From Brugia malayi (Eukaryota > Nematoda > Chromadorea > Rhabditida > Onchocercidae): a stretch of DNA of 64,000 bases. This document shows positions 12,101 through 24,762 of this stretch, piece by piece. The stretch covers positions 12,768,001 to 12,832,000 of the forward strand of contig NW_025062478.1 of NCBI RefSeq assembly GCF_000002995.4, given 5' to 3'. Below the pieces are notes generated by a model that was not told the DNA's origin, ran no database searches, and saw only the letters and a list, made by a program, of their open reading frames with translations. The stretch's first letter is position 1. Each line of letters starts with the position of its first letter. The position numbers and the translations under genes were made by a program.

Positions 12101-15100
12101 CTAGTTTCTTTTCATGCCTACAAATGTGTGAGTTTTTTTTTACTGTAAAAATGGACTGAATGATTTCAGAAAATAATAATGTAGTATTATGCGTATGCTT
12201 TAAGATTTTTATAATTGAAGGATGAAAGTTTCAATCTAGTCGAACTTTAGTGAAATGTTAAATGACAGTTATTTCTCGAATTCTCGAAAATGAGTTACGG
12301 GTAAGTGAAATAAGAAGAAAAATTGAATTAGCATTCTATATTTGGGTGATGGGAATATACAAATGATTGATTAATCTTTTCATATTGTTGAACTCTCAGT
12401 AAAATTGATTAATAGTTTATTATTTTATTGCATTTTTTTTTTTTTTTGTTTCATAATACTTTTTTTATATTTCTATTTGAATAGGGTTCTGATAACCAGG
12501 AAAGTCCTAGTGTTGGTTCGGCTCATTCATCGATTTCACCTCCAATATCGCTGATGCACGATATTACAGCAGTAACATCGCCAACAATTACTGGTCAGCA
12601 AACTACTACTACAATACCCGTTACACTGTCACAAATGTAAGTTAACTTGTTAAAAAAAAAATAAATAAATAATGTGGAAAAATTACAATGAGTGTAATTT
12701 AAGTAATAATATCTATATTTACCCGAAATCACTATATCCATATAAAGGCATCTCTTGGCAGAGTTAAGATGCAATGTTTTTGTAGTAGCGAATGTTTGAT
12801 AATAACGAATTCCTTATTGTGGATGAGTTTAGCTTAAACATTTACCTCTCTCGTCAGAAAAAGAAAGTGTTATATGTTCTTATAAGCTGTTCTACTTCAA
12901 TTTTTTTTTTTTTTTTTTTACACTGGAATGATCATACCAATATTAAGCATGCTATTATTGGAATTGTTTACTTTATTTATTTAATTCTTTTCTTAACTAA
13001 TTCCATTCAGTTACGATATTTACGAAGTGAATTCATTTTTGTAAATTCATTTTAAATTTCTTTTCTTTTGTTCTTTTGTTTTTTGTTTTTTTTTTTTTTT
13101 TTTTGAGTGCATAATATACCTCAGAAACAGACAGATTAATGAAATCAGATTAATTTTTAGCTAACACCGGGAGATATTTTGAAATGCAGGTATTTATGCA
13201 TATAATGTAGCTGTAAAAATTTTTGGAAATCTCATGATTTTGAAACTTTGAAACTTCTTATTTGTTCGATACCTTAATGTAAAAGTTTGAAGATGTCCAC
13301 CAACAGCTGCTCCACTCGGTAGTCATCAGATTTTGATCGATCCAACAACCGGTCAGCATTTTTTGATATCTTCTGCACCACCAGCACCACATCCACAAAT
13401 AATCTATCAGCCGGTTTATTACTCTGCTACGCCAGCACAACCTGTTTATTATCATCCTTTTACATCCGGAGCTCATGGTTAGCTGATTGCTATAACTTAC
13501 ATTTAATCCTTTTATATGAACCATGTTAAACTGACATATAAAATTTATTAATGTGTTATTTTTAGCACTGCCTAAAGAAAATTAGTTCCCCATTGTATTT
13601 TTTCTTAGCTCTTCATAGTATTTTCCGGTTTTGTGGTTACTCGAAGCTATTTATGAATGATTATGCCAAAGAATTCAGTTCTTTAATTTTTTTTTTGCAT
13701 TATCTTATCTTTGCCAAAAAATTGGGATCTTAAGTAGATTCTTTTTAACTACAGGTGCATATGTCGTAGCTGCTACACCTATAACCGCTTCCCAAGCCGG
13801 AAATCAGATAGCACCATCACATATGGCGCTTGGACAGCGGTTTTCTTCAACACCACCGCTGGTGACAACTGCTCAAAGTACCACTGGATGTTATGTACAT
13901 AATGTTGCTGATTTCGATGACACCAGGTAATTTCTTCTTTGGAAATTTTATAATTTCAGAGCCAAGTATTGGCTACAAAAGTAAATTTTAGATAAATTTA
14001 TGAGACTGAAACTAATTTACTCCAAAGGGAGTTATTTACTACATCCAAAGTTGTCGCAATTATAGATTCGCACGTACATATGGTAATTAGAAATATGTGC
14101 TCTATTTTTTTATTGATCTATTTTCATACAATACTATTTGCTTGCTTTCAGATCAACTGTAACAACTGATGAAAGGCATACAGTTTTCGAGCATCCAATA
14201 ATGTCGACAATAAGAAGTCGTGCGGTGGATGCAAAACAAATTCTTGTTTCAAAAAATTGTAAATCTACCAGTGCATTTTAAGCTTGTAAATAGATTATTT
14301 TCAGATTTTATGAGTTTTATCACTGGATTTAGAATTGCATACTCATGGAATTTAAATTATCTGTTTTTCCTCTTAATGACATGACATATAAACCTTTTTC
14401 AGCCATCTCACCTCCACATGCTTCACCTATTTTATCTCAAAATTGCTTAATATTCGATAATTTGGCAACTACACCGTTGGGTAATTCTCAAAATACTTCT
14501 ACACAAATGCGTCCGCAAGAGGCTACCACATATCAAGAAGTTGTTAGTAAGCCAGTCATTTCCACCAGTACTGTCACTATAAGCCATGTAAGTGTGGATA
14601 CATTGCTGCATCTTCTGCGAAATGAAGATTTATTTGGGATTTTGCAAAAATTTTTATTAACAATATCGACCTAAGAATTATAGCACAGTTGTTGAAGAAT
14701 AAGCCAGTTTGTAGTACTTATAGTAGCAAGTTTCATAATACATTTTAATTTGTCTTTGTAAAATGACCATATTAATTTGTCATGATCGTATGAAATTTTC
14801 AAATGACCTTTTTACGACAAATTATTGATTTAAAAGATTGTCATGAAGGAGAAAAAATAAATAAATAAAACCATAGATTAAGGAACTGAAATGCTTCAAT
14901 TCATTGTGAGTATCGTTACATCTTTTGAAATGAATTCAGTAAAAGAAAAAAACAGGAATGGTTTTATCATAAGAGATTTCTTAATGGGTAGTAGGAAAAC
15001 GATGCTTGCTGAAAAAAAAAAAAAAAAAAAAACTACTGTTTATTGATTCAAGATTTTTAAAATTACGATGTTGATGGCTGAGGATATAATGATAGCAGTG

Positions 15101-18100
15101 ATTGTTTTTATAGGCTCAAACAAAAGACGGTGAAAGGACGCCATTATTTGGTTCTGCACCAACATGGTGGGGTGAAAATGGTACTTCCAGTGTAAAAGTA
15201 CAAAATGATGGCGAAAACACGAGGTGAAAATGCTTAAATTATCTTCCAGTTTTCTTTTTGAAATATATTGCTTTCTTTTGAAATATTTCTCCAAATTTCT
15301 TTTCGAATTCAATTTTAACTTTCTGTTTATGCTGATTTTGACCTATTGCTTCATGTTATTGAAACTCCTTTATCTCTTCAATTAGGTTAAATATTTTGGC
15401 ATCAGCTAATTCTACTATTACTACCCTTGCTGACTGTAATTAATTTGTTTTGTCGCGTACGGAAGTAATGAAAAGCAACTGTTTATAACAAAAAACAAGC
15501 TGGAAATTTTTATGGTTTCTTCTTTAGTTTCTCATTTATATTCCAGTCTCTCATCATCTTGCTATTCAATTTCTTTATATTGTTTGTATGTATCTATTAA
15601 TGTGTAATTTTAATTGCTTGTAAGTTACAGTTTTCGTTTTCTAAATTGATTTAGGCAAATGAATTTGAATTCAGAATTTAACAAAACTTCGGAATTTTTA
15701 TTTATTTCATTATAGGGATACAACTACGGGAAATGCTCATCGGCCATTAAAATCGATTAGGATGGATATTGACTTAAATGAGCCTTTTATCGATGAAGAA
15801 GCAAAAAGAGAGAACAAAGCTAAAGGTTAGTTTTAGTATTAAGTAAGCTACTAATTATTCTTGATTAATTTTTTAATTTGAAATAAACCATCGGTGGTTC
15901 AACTTTGGGGTTCTAATTTAAACTCATCAGGCTCAGAAATTTGCAGTTGCTCAACGTACATTTTCTTCAACTGCATTTACTGTCTCCTTTGACAGTGAAG
16001 AAGATTCACAGAAAGTGAATTTATCACTTCAAGATGCTGCTAAGAAAACTTCATCCAGGTGGGCAAAGTCGTTTCAAAATTTGATGATCTTAATTTGAAG
16101 CATACGCAGTAATATTGCATATAAATTTTTGTTTTGAAACAAGTCTTATTCTCAAATTTGAGTTCCAATTTCAGTGTTTTATTACTCTTGTGACTGAACT
16201 TAGATGTGTGTTTATAATGTTGTTATTTGCAAAAAATAATAAAAATAAAAATATTGCTTATGATTTTGAGTAAGATGATTGATAGGATTGTTGTATGTCA
16301 ATAACAGATAACCATCGAAACTGCATGTTTCTAGGCGTTTTATGAGAAGAAGTATGCCAGCATCTGGATTAGTTTCTAAAGGTACTGCAGCCAAAATAGC
16401 CGGTTTAACAGCTGCATCTAGTGATCCGAAGCAATATTTGCTGAATAAAATGTTGATGGGAATTGGCGAAGGTAAAAGATTCAATTTTAAATTTATTTAA
16501 TTTGATAAGATAGATAAGATGTAAATACATTTGAATGTGGTAGCTGTTCAGGAAATTTTGAAATTTTAGAAAAAAATTTTTTTCTTAGAAAAGCAACGTG
16601 TGACTTTTACTTAAGTATCGAAATTCTATGATCATTGAGATCGAAGCTCCCTCAAACTGAAGCAAGAAGAAAGTTCTGTGAGTAGTTTCTTTTGAAAACC
16701 CCTATATCAACTGTAAATTTAACCTTTAACCTTTAGAATGCAATGAAGAGACAGATGTGATCTCATCATGCGAACATGGAGGAAAAAAACCAGATACTGA
16801 CGATACATTAAGTGAAGCAGGGACTTATGTTGTTGGTCAGCGCTAATTAAATATTGCAAAAAACACATATATATACTTGATTGGGTAGAAAGACCTATTC
16901 TAAAGATTTGTTGCAAAATTTTTGTTCAGGTTTATCCAAATTTTTTGATCAAAACTTTTCATCACTATTTGATTTTTTGGTCTTTTTTATGAATTTCTTT
17001 CAATGTAAAAATCACAAGACATTTAATGCATTTTATCATTTTGATCAAATCAGCTGTCTTTTTTTCACTGGTTTTCATTCTTATATTATCACCTGTACTC
17101 CTCGATCTGCAATAATTTTGATCTTTCCATCAGTCACATAACTCATATAGACGTGGTAATGTAGACGCCTGTAGAAAATGGCATGATATAATACTGCATT
17201 GTCCCTTATCGTGTTTTTAACATGAGTAATTTTAAGATGGTGATCATGCGAATCAAATGGTGACTTCACAGACTGTTAAAGATTCCGATGCAGAAAGTGT
17301 TTCAAGGTATCATTTTTCTGTTGTAAGCTTAGATCGGAATATATGATCATGTTTTTTTTATGATGTCTCAGGTTTATTGATTTTTTGTGAACCAGTTAGT
17401 TTTTCCATACAAACTTGGTTTTTATTTTTAGTGAGTCGACGACAACCCAAAGCACAGAAAATCTTCGTCCTACTATGCCAATGCGCATGGGATCGGTAGG
17501 TATTTTTTTGTAGCTTTTGATATCTTTAAGTATAGTTTCTTCCACTTTTTTTTTATAGACCGTTATAATGGAATCAATCAAACAACGTTTCGGTTGATTC
17601 GGCAATTTTTTTCTGTACTTCTTATTTACTTACATGTGCTTAAATTTTGTATTTCAACTGCTTGTTTCAGATTTTGCCTCAAATCAATGAGAATGTTAGC
17701 AACACAGGTGGTGAAACAGAAAATAACGAACATCTCTTGAGTGATCTGTTGCGTCTTAATTCGGGACGAGTTGCTCAACGTCGTGATATCGGTGAACATC
17801 AAGTTGTTGCACCATCTACACCACCACTTTCGAATTCATCTCGTCTAACTGCTGCAACGGGGTCTCATGTAAGGATTCCACGTCGTCCAGACACTGCTAA
17901 AGGAGAAGAACGTCAGTATAATTCGCATCGTTTATGTACCATGGCATCATCTTCACGTACAGCACTGTCATCCCAAGTGCATCGTACACAACCGACTGCT
18001 GGTGCAAGTGGAATGAATGATAATACCTTCAGGTATTTAGGTTGGATGAATTAATAATACATTATAAATAAGGATTTTTTAAATATTTCCTTCTTGAATC

Positions 18101-19448
18101 GTGAATATTGAAGAAAAATGCTAATCAGAGTTAATCATTCTTCATAATTAATTTTAACAATTGTATATCACACATTATCCTTGCTCTCTAATAATTAATG
18201 TAAATTGGATGTTAAATCTTGCACATCTTGTCCTTTCTAAGAAACCCAAAAGATTTTAACTGAAGAGCAGCAATAACTACTGTCTGTAAGCTTTATTTTT
18301 ATCTTTTTTAATACGTCACCCTTAATTCAAGACACTGGGCAAATGATATGTAACTATAATGATAACTATGATAAATCATGCCATTTCCTGATACTATGCT
18401 TTGAATCTGTAAAGTTATTTTTCGATAACATGACTGCTAAATAGAAATAGTTGTAAGTGAATCCATGCAGAAGATTGTGGTTAAGTCATGAGTTGTGTGG
18501 AAGACTTACGCTTAGTCGGTTAATACAATTAAACTTATAGCAAGCTTTTGAGAATATTCATGCTTTTAAAATAATATAACGTTGCTTTTTTATTCTTTTT
18601 AATTTGTAATAACTTTTCACATTAATTTTTAAGCGTTTTTTATATTAAAAAAAAAGAAAAAAAAAAAAAAAACAAGAATACTAATTCATGGTTTACTTTT
18701 TTTTTCATGTAAAATAATTAATTTCTAGTGGTAATTAGATTTTGATATAATTCAACTACCTTCATTTCTTCATTTCTTATTGAGCTTTTTCTTTTCACTT
18801 TAAAACAGGATGGTGAGATGTCGCAGTGAAACGTGAGTATTTTTATATTGTATTGTTGTTTATTTTGTATATGCATGCAAGGATACCTTTTTTTTTTTTT
18901 TATTTTCCTAACAAAAAAAAACACCCAATTACTGCAAGAAAAAGATTTATATTGGGATGGTATTGGCCACTAACTAATAATTATGAATGGTTGTTTAATT
19001 CATAAAGGGATGAAAAAATCCTCTTATACATTGAATGTATTTTAAAAATAAATAAGCAAATTTTGGAAAAAGAATTGTTGGTTAAAAAGAGGAGAAAAGC
19101 ATATGATGTCAATAAATAGAGTTTCTTATATTTTCCACCATTTTTCTTATATATCTTTTTGCAACTGCACATGCAATTTGCATTTATCGTCAGTAACAAG
19201 CATGGGTAACAATTTTTGTTCAATAATATGTTGCATGTTGTACGATGGCATATCATACTTTTGCATATTATAGATTTTTTTAAATATTAATTTTATTTAA
19301 TTAATTAAAAAAGAAAGTTAAAACATTTGTACTATTTTTCGTTTCTATGTGTTGCTTTCTTTTTTTTCGTTTCTATTTTGTCCATTTTTAACAAAAGAGG
19401 ACGATTTAACATGATTAATTAATATACCAAATTTTTGTCAAAATATTG

Positions 19449-19494
<46 letters not shown>

Positions 19495-22400
19495 GCAACA
19501 TATGGAAGGAGAAATATATATATTAAAAACTCGCAACATATGGAAGGAAGAAAACAATCATTTCAAAATTTCTTCAAAACTGCCAATTTACTGTTTATTT
19601 GTTAAAATTCAGGTTATGTAAATGTAACTTTTTTTTTCTAAATTTCAGGCGTGGTGATGGTGGTCGATATTCGATGCGATTTTCTGCTATTAGCAATAAG
19701 AATCATCCAACTCCTGCGACAATCAATCGGAGCGATAGACCGCCATTCCGTGTTGGAGGGAGTGGAAGAAATCAGGTAAAAATCGTTGACGCATTTTTTA
19801 TTTCAAATTTTTAACTTTATTTTGTAACAGAATATTAAAGTTTCGTTTGGTTTATTCTTATTGTTTCTCAAATATTGGTATCATAGATCAGTTGTATTTT
19901 ATTCTTGTCTTCCACTTTTCATTGTTATTAATTTGTTTCTTACAAAAATCTTTTGATATCGCCTAGCAGATCATAATTATCAGTGTATGAAATAGTATTT
20001 ATTTTCAAAATCTCATCTGAAAAATCAAATCTTATGTTATTAAATTTATTTTATAAACGTATATGAAATACAGTTAAAAAAAATTCATTCGTCGAGGGAA
20101 ATTAAAATAGAATCTCTCAACAAGTCGACAATAATTGCATTGTTGTGATGGTTTCATTAAATTGTGTTAAATTATCATATTTATAGTGCGTATCCAACAT
20201 ATTTGATTTATGACGTTGATGATGACTACTGTGAATATCCGTCTTAATTTGCTTTAAGATTTACATAACTCCTTCAATTTTCGAAAATATTTGAAGATTG
20301 TTGATTAACTTTTAAGGCAAGTGGAATAAAAGCACAGAAGGAAAGTGCTGAGATGACGGCTTGGCTAAGACGTAAGGATTATAATCCGATGAAGGCAGCA
20401 GCTGAGGCAAAGAAATTACAGCAACTGAAAACACGGTAAAATTTCAACTTCTTTCTTGTGATATTTCTTTTTCCATTTTAATTTAGAACTATTTTATTTC
20501 GAGGATTTTCAATTCAAAATTTTGTTCACTTCAAATTTTTAATTTAGAGAGAGAGAGAGAGAAACTACAGATGAGAAGTAGGAGGAAATTAAATAAAATA
20601 TTCCATTATAAGAAATCTGCTAAAAAGAACTTTTCATGATTGATCAAAAACTATCATAAACTTTTTACCTGATCTCGTAAAATTTCCAGTAATTTTCAAA
20701 ATTTTTGTTTCTGCAAATGTTTAAAAATTTGGCTTATGTTGATCTTATGTTAGCTTACAAAACATCTCCCACGAATGTCAGAACTGTCAAAAGGAGTAAG
20801 CTTTTTTCAAAATTTTATTGTTATCATAGTTAAATTTTGTTTATCAGATGCATGTTTATCAGTGCTTTGCTGAATATCCATAAAGTGTTATCAATTATTA
20901 CTTGTAGTTGTGTTATAATTTAGTCTTTTTTTTTTTTGCCTTATTTCATCCCTAACTTCTAATGTTCAAGTATTTCTCGAATTTTTTTTTTCCTTTTGTA
21001 GTCAGTATTAAACGGAAATTTGAAATTTTGTCTAAAAGATCTTTAGATAATTTAGAAGACATAGTTTTATTATTGTTAGGAGCGATGAATTCCGAACTGT
21101 CTTTGCAGTACTAAATTTTTTGCTGAAAATGAGAAACAAGGATATGGATACTAGATTATATGTCATTTGGAATGTCTTGTAATGTATCCTATTTTACAGT
21201 CTCAGTGTTTGCTATCGTTGTGACTTTTTTTATTGTTTAGCGAGACATTTATTTTCTTTAATGAATAATTGAACAAACTGAAATTATATTTCAGAGCGGA
21301 CAAATTTGCATCAAACCGTTCAATATCATTTCATCAAGGGACTCGACCTTTTACCAATGTGCTACCTGTAAGTTATTTTTGTTTTTATTCCTTATTTACT
21401 CATTGAGATTACTTGTCATTTCATGTTATATGAATTGTTGAATTCAGTTAGTTCAGTATAAAATCAGCCCTACTTCATAGTATAGTTTCTGTGATATAAT
21501 GTTTAGCTAAGTTTCTGTGATAATGTTTAGTTTTCTGTGATATAATGTTTAGTTAAGTTTATTCTTAGTTAAGTTATAGACACTATTTATGTTCTCAACA
21601 GATTATCTATTTTGTTATTACTCTAACATATATATTCGTTTTCCACTTTTTTTTTTTTTTTTGTATACGCACTGAAATTGCTCCAGTTTTCGTACTATTT
21701 AATTTTCTTATTAAAGTAATTAGATTTCTGAACATTTAAACTTCCAAAATAGATTGAGGTGCTCATTTCAAGCTTTAGCTTCCTTAAGATTAAAATCTTG
21801 ATCTTTCAGATCATCCGGAATTCAAATAAAGCTCGTCACAACCGATCGCAAGATGACTTATCAGTCAATAATGCCTCTTGTGGACCGGAAACAATTCTTG
21901 TCAATTATTCAAAAGGTATTACGAGGGATTTGAATAAACTACGCTCTTCTGAAGTTACTCAGGATCAGGTTAATGCGTTATTCAGATTATTTTTCAAGAA
22001 TTAAGTATTTTCAGAGCAAGGTAGTATATACATTTCCTGTAATTTTTCGTAGTGAATTTTTTGAGATAGGAAAGGGAAATAGAGGAAATTTTTGATGTTA
22101 AGAATTTTTATAGAAGGCAAATTTTAGACTCGTATAGATGGTCTTGAAAGTGCCGTACAACAACTTACTATGAAATGTAATCGAAGCATTGAATTGATAA
22201 GGTAAGCAAATGATTTTTGTTTCATTTTTTTTTTCCCTCAAATATTACTTGTTTCTTTCTTTTTTGATTATAAGGGATAGTTCTGCTATTTAGTAGCTTA
22301 TCAGTACAACAAACCGTTCATCTTAGATACATTAGGAGTAACTGAACAAGGCTTAATTTTTTCAAGATAAGATGATTATAAATAGTGAAAAGTTCAAAAT

Positions 22401-23013
22401 AGTGGCTTTTCATCACTGTATAAATTGCAATTTGTCCAGTAATGATTGAGTTAGTACTAAATTTCATGCTTCAGGAATTCTCATCAAGGACATTTGTCGG
22501 AATCAGTGGAGAATTTACTGGAAATGGCTATTAAGCCGGTGAAAGATTGTACGGGGACAGTAACTGATCAACTGGACCGGTTATCGGCAGCATTTGATGC
22601 GATACAGAAGTATTTGGAGGTCGGATATTTTGCTGAAATTTGAATGGATTTCTTGCTTGTTGTTGAAATTTATTCCGTTGTTGCCAAAAAAGTGTCATTC
22701 GATGTCGATAATTCATTACGAAATTTGTAATATAAATAACCCTTTATTCAAGTAAGTAATCATCAGTACCTGTTCACTTTCGAAAAAAAGGTATTCGAAG
22801 ATTAGAGTTTCACTCATGTAAGATTCCGATTGATGTCGCTTAGCTATTTTTCAGGTCTCATCAGCATCTTTGCCAGCATCACCATCTGGTTCCAGTCCTA
22901 CAGCATCAGTCACAGCACTGTCGACCTCTCCAAGTCGACGACCGTGTAGTGCCTACCAAAGTAAGCTTGCAGCAGCCAAGCGCAGTCCGTCAGAGAGTCA
23001 AAAAAATTTATGA
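9197..23013 (+). CDS. CEP170-like low-complexity basic protein (22 exons, ~943 aa)
   Basis: Exons, all phase-consistent: 9197-9283, 12485-12636, 13293-13477, 13755-13926, 14152-14258, 14403-14587, 15114-15223, 15716-15825, 15947-16058, 16335-16471, 16737-16835, 17237-17306, 17432-17495, 17671-18032, 18809-18832, 19649-19775, 20317-20435, 21295-21367, 21810-21968, 22128-22201, 22475-22619, 22855-23013 (TGA). The N-terminal ~290 residues are Pro/Thr/Ser/Gln-rich. Later come TPLFGSAPTWWGE (~305), DTLSEAGTYVV (~475), GGRYSMRFS (~658) and AWLRRKDYNPMKAAAEAKK (~716). A helical segment (~820-890) and a Ser/Pro-rich tail follow. The DTLSEAGTY and terminal-helix features recall CEP170, a centrosome/microtubule-associated family; this is from memory and not a certain match. 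The N-terminal FHA domain usual in that family is not seen. The exon at 13293 has a weak acceptor (TTTGAAG). Expected location would be the microtubule cytoskeleton. Confidence 0.75.
9284..12484 (+). other. 3.2-kb intron 1 of the CEP170-like gene
   Basis: This is the longest intron of the gene (donor CAG|GTGAAT, acceptor AATAG). It contains short hydrophobic frames (9940-10128; 10931-11128) without good splice sites, an (AT)n stretch near 11196-11212 and poly-T runs. No embedded gene was recognised. Confidence 0.55.
18809..18832 (+). other. 24-nt micro-exon in the CEP170-like gene
   Basis: Eight codons' worth of sequence lies between AACAG and GTGAGT. It enters with one base completing AGG and leaves two bases (AC) that complete ACG in the exon at 19649. 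Reading through gives R-MVRCRSE-T followed by RGDGGRYSMRFS. Without it, the 18032 and 19649 junctions would still be in phase (24 is a multiple of three), so it could be an optional cassette of eight residues. Confidence 0.65.
19450..19489. repeat. (AT)n dinucleotide repeat, ~20 units
   Basis: Pure AT alternation within an intron of the CEP170-like gene. Just after it, a 16-18 base word (CAACATATGGAAGGA) occurs twice, about 38 bases apart, at about 19495 and 19533. Confidence 0.9.
21480..21575. repeat. Short imperfect tandem repeat in an intron
   Basis: The unit TTTCTGTGATATAATGTTTAG recurs about three times with small length differences and is followed by the related GTTAAGTTTATTCTTAGTTAAGTT. 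It lies in the intron between the 21295-21367 and 21810-21968 exons and has no evident function. Confidence 0.7.
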
Positions 23014-24762
23014 CCGTTCACAAGAATTATGTGCAATTGTGGTCATGATTATGTCATGCTTTTATAGCTTGTGATTAGTGGTTCTTTTTTTGAAACTTTC
23101 TCAGTTTTATCATTGACATGAATACGGAAAGGTTAGGAAGATTAGTTTTACCAGTAAGTTTCATTTTAATAAGAATTTAAAGTTGTTAAAATCATATCTG
23201 TAACCGTGAAATACATTACAAGTAGAAAAGGGAAGAATAGGATATCAGGATTAACTGTAAATTTTCGTATAAGTTTTGAAGTTATTGGAAATATTTCCTT
23301 GGGAATTTATTGTCCACAATAATCTTAAGAACTTATAATGCAAAGGATTTACTTGTGTCATTTTGCTAGAGTCCATTCGTCCTATGTTGAATGCGTCCAG
23401 TATCGGCCATAAGTTTAAATTAGGAACTTTTGACTTTATCACGGCACAACTATAATCTAAATAAGTTAGACAGCTGGATTTTTCATTCGGTTTTCTGTAT
23501 AAATTAGAAATTCGACTGCACTACGTCAGATGTTAGTTGATCTCCTGGCATCATTAATTTCGATTTCTTGCCCGCATTCCCTTTTCCGAGAAAGAAATAT
23601 AATTGTTTGTAAGTTAATATACTTTTCTCGGTCTCTCTATTTTCTTTGGACCGTTCAAAAGTTAGTTATTATTATGTAAGCTGCAGAACAAAGTTGAAAA
23701 TTTACTTGTTTCTTCTGTGTTCGCCTATTTTGATGAATCTGTTTTCATTTTTGCTAACAAAAGCGTTTTATGTAGTAAAGGCTTTCCTCTTCCCCTCTGA
23801 CTGTTTGCTCTAATTGTATAAATTGTTTTATGTTGTTAAAAAAAATTTTACACAAAAAGCTACTACCTTTGTTCTTTGTTCTTTTTTTTTTTTTGAAAAT
23901 GCGTTTGGATGAGCTCCCAAATCTCCTAAATAATATCAGTTATCAACACAGATTGGTTACAAATAACTTCAACTAGAGGCGAGATTTTCTGCAGTTTCTA
24001 ACAAAGAAACTAATATAAAAGATTCCTGAATTGTTTTATTTTAACATGTGAATATTTTTTGTAAAACAAGACAGGAATAAAGACATAATTTCGCATGAAA
24101 ATATACAACTATTCAATATAAACAGTATACAAATCTAGCTGAAACAGAATGAAAGGCTTACTCAAAAATTACTCATTCACTTCCTTTCAGATTACCTCTT
24201 TCCAACAAAACCAACCAAGTTCTTATTAACAAAAAATAAAAAGAGAAACAAGAATTTAACTCTTTAACATGGAGCATAAATTATCTATTTTCCGACATAG
24301 TGACGATCCTACCAATCGGTCGTAATTCAGAACTAGAAATTCTCCCGGTTGTTCAGCAGATGCTGGTTTATTTGGTGAACATTTTCGGACACGAATTGTT
24401 GGCGGTTCATTCAGATGAAATTGCATAAAAATTGCACTGAAATGCTTAATTCTTGTGTTTCAATTCGGATGATAAACATCTTTTTCTCAAATTTGAATAC
24501 TAGGTAAATGCTCAAACACCCTAATTCTCCACTCTGAAGTTATACCTTTTTTCCGAAAAGAAATATTCAGACTTCAAAATTTTGGAAAGGTAGATTGTCG
24601 ATTTTTTTTTTTTTTGATCAGGAACGATTAGTGCTACATAATATCTAAAAAATTTAGATATCGTGTGGTGCATGAATCATCTTATTTAAAATATTTTGTG
24701 GTATTCATCAAATTTTCCTTCTTCTATAATCACTGACCGCTGTATCCATTTAATTTACAAAA
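23014..24762. other. Convergent intergenic interval between CEP170-like gene and MED17
   Basis: Both flanking genes end here, so it holds two 3' untranslated regions. On the minus strand an AATAAA lies at 24367-24372, about 390 bases after the MED17 stop. No clear plus-strand AATAAA was found close to the 23013 stop. No exon-like sequence was recognised. Confidence 0.5.

Noticed and set aside
15930..15946. An acceptor at 15929-15930 (ACTCATCAG) for the CEP170-like exon
   Set aside because: From the preceding phase it runs into TGA within the exon. The acceptor at 15945-15946 (TTTGCAG) restores the open frame.
16836..16846. Reading through the donor at 16835 to a nearby stop (VVGQR)
   Set aside because: It would truncate the protein right after DTLSEAGTYVV. 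Splicing at GTCAGC joins the next exon in phase and the remaining exons stay open to 23013, so read-through is at best a minor retained-intron form.
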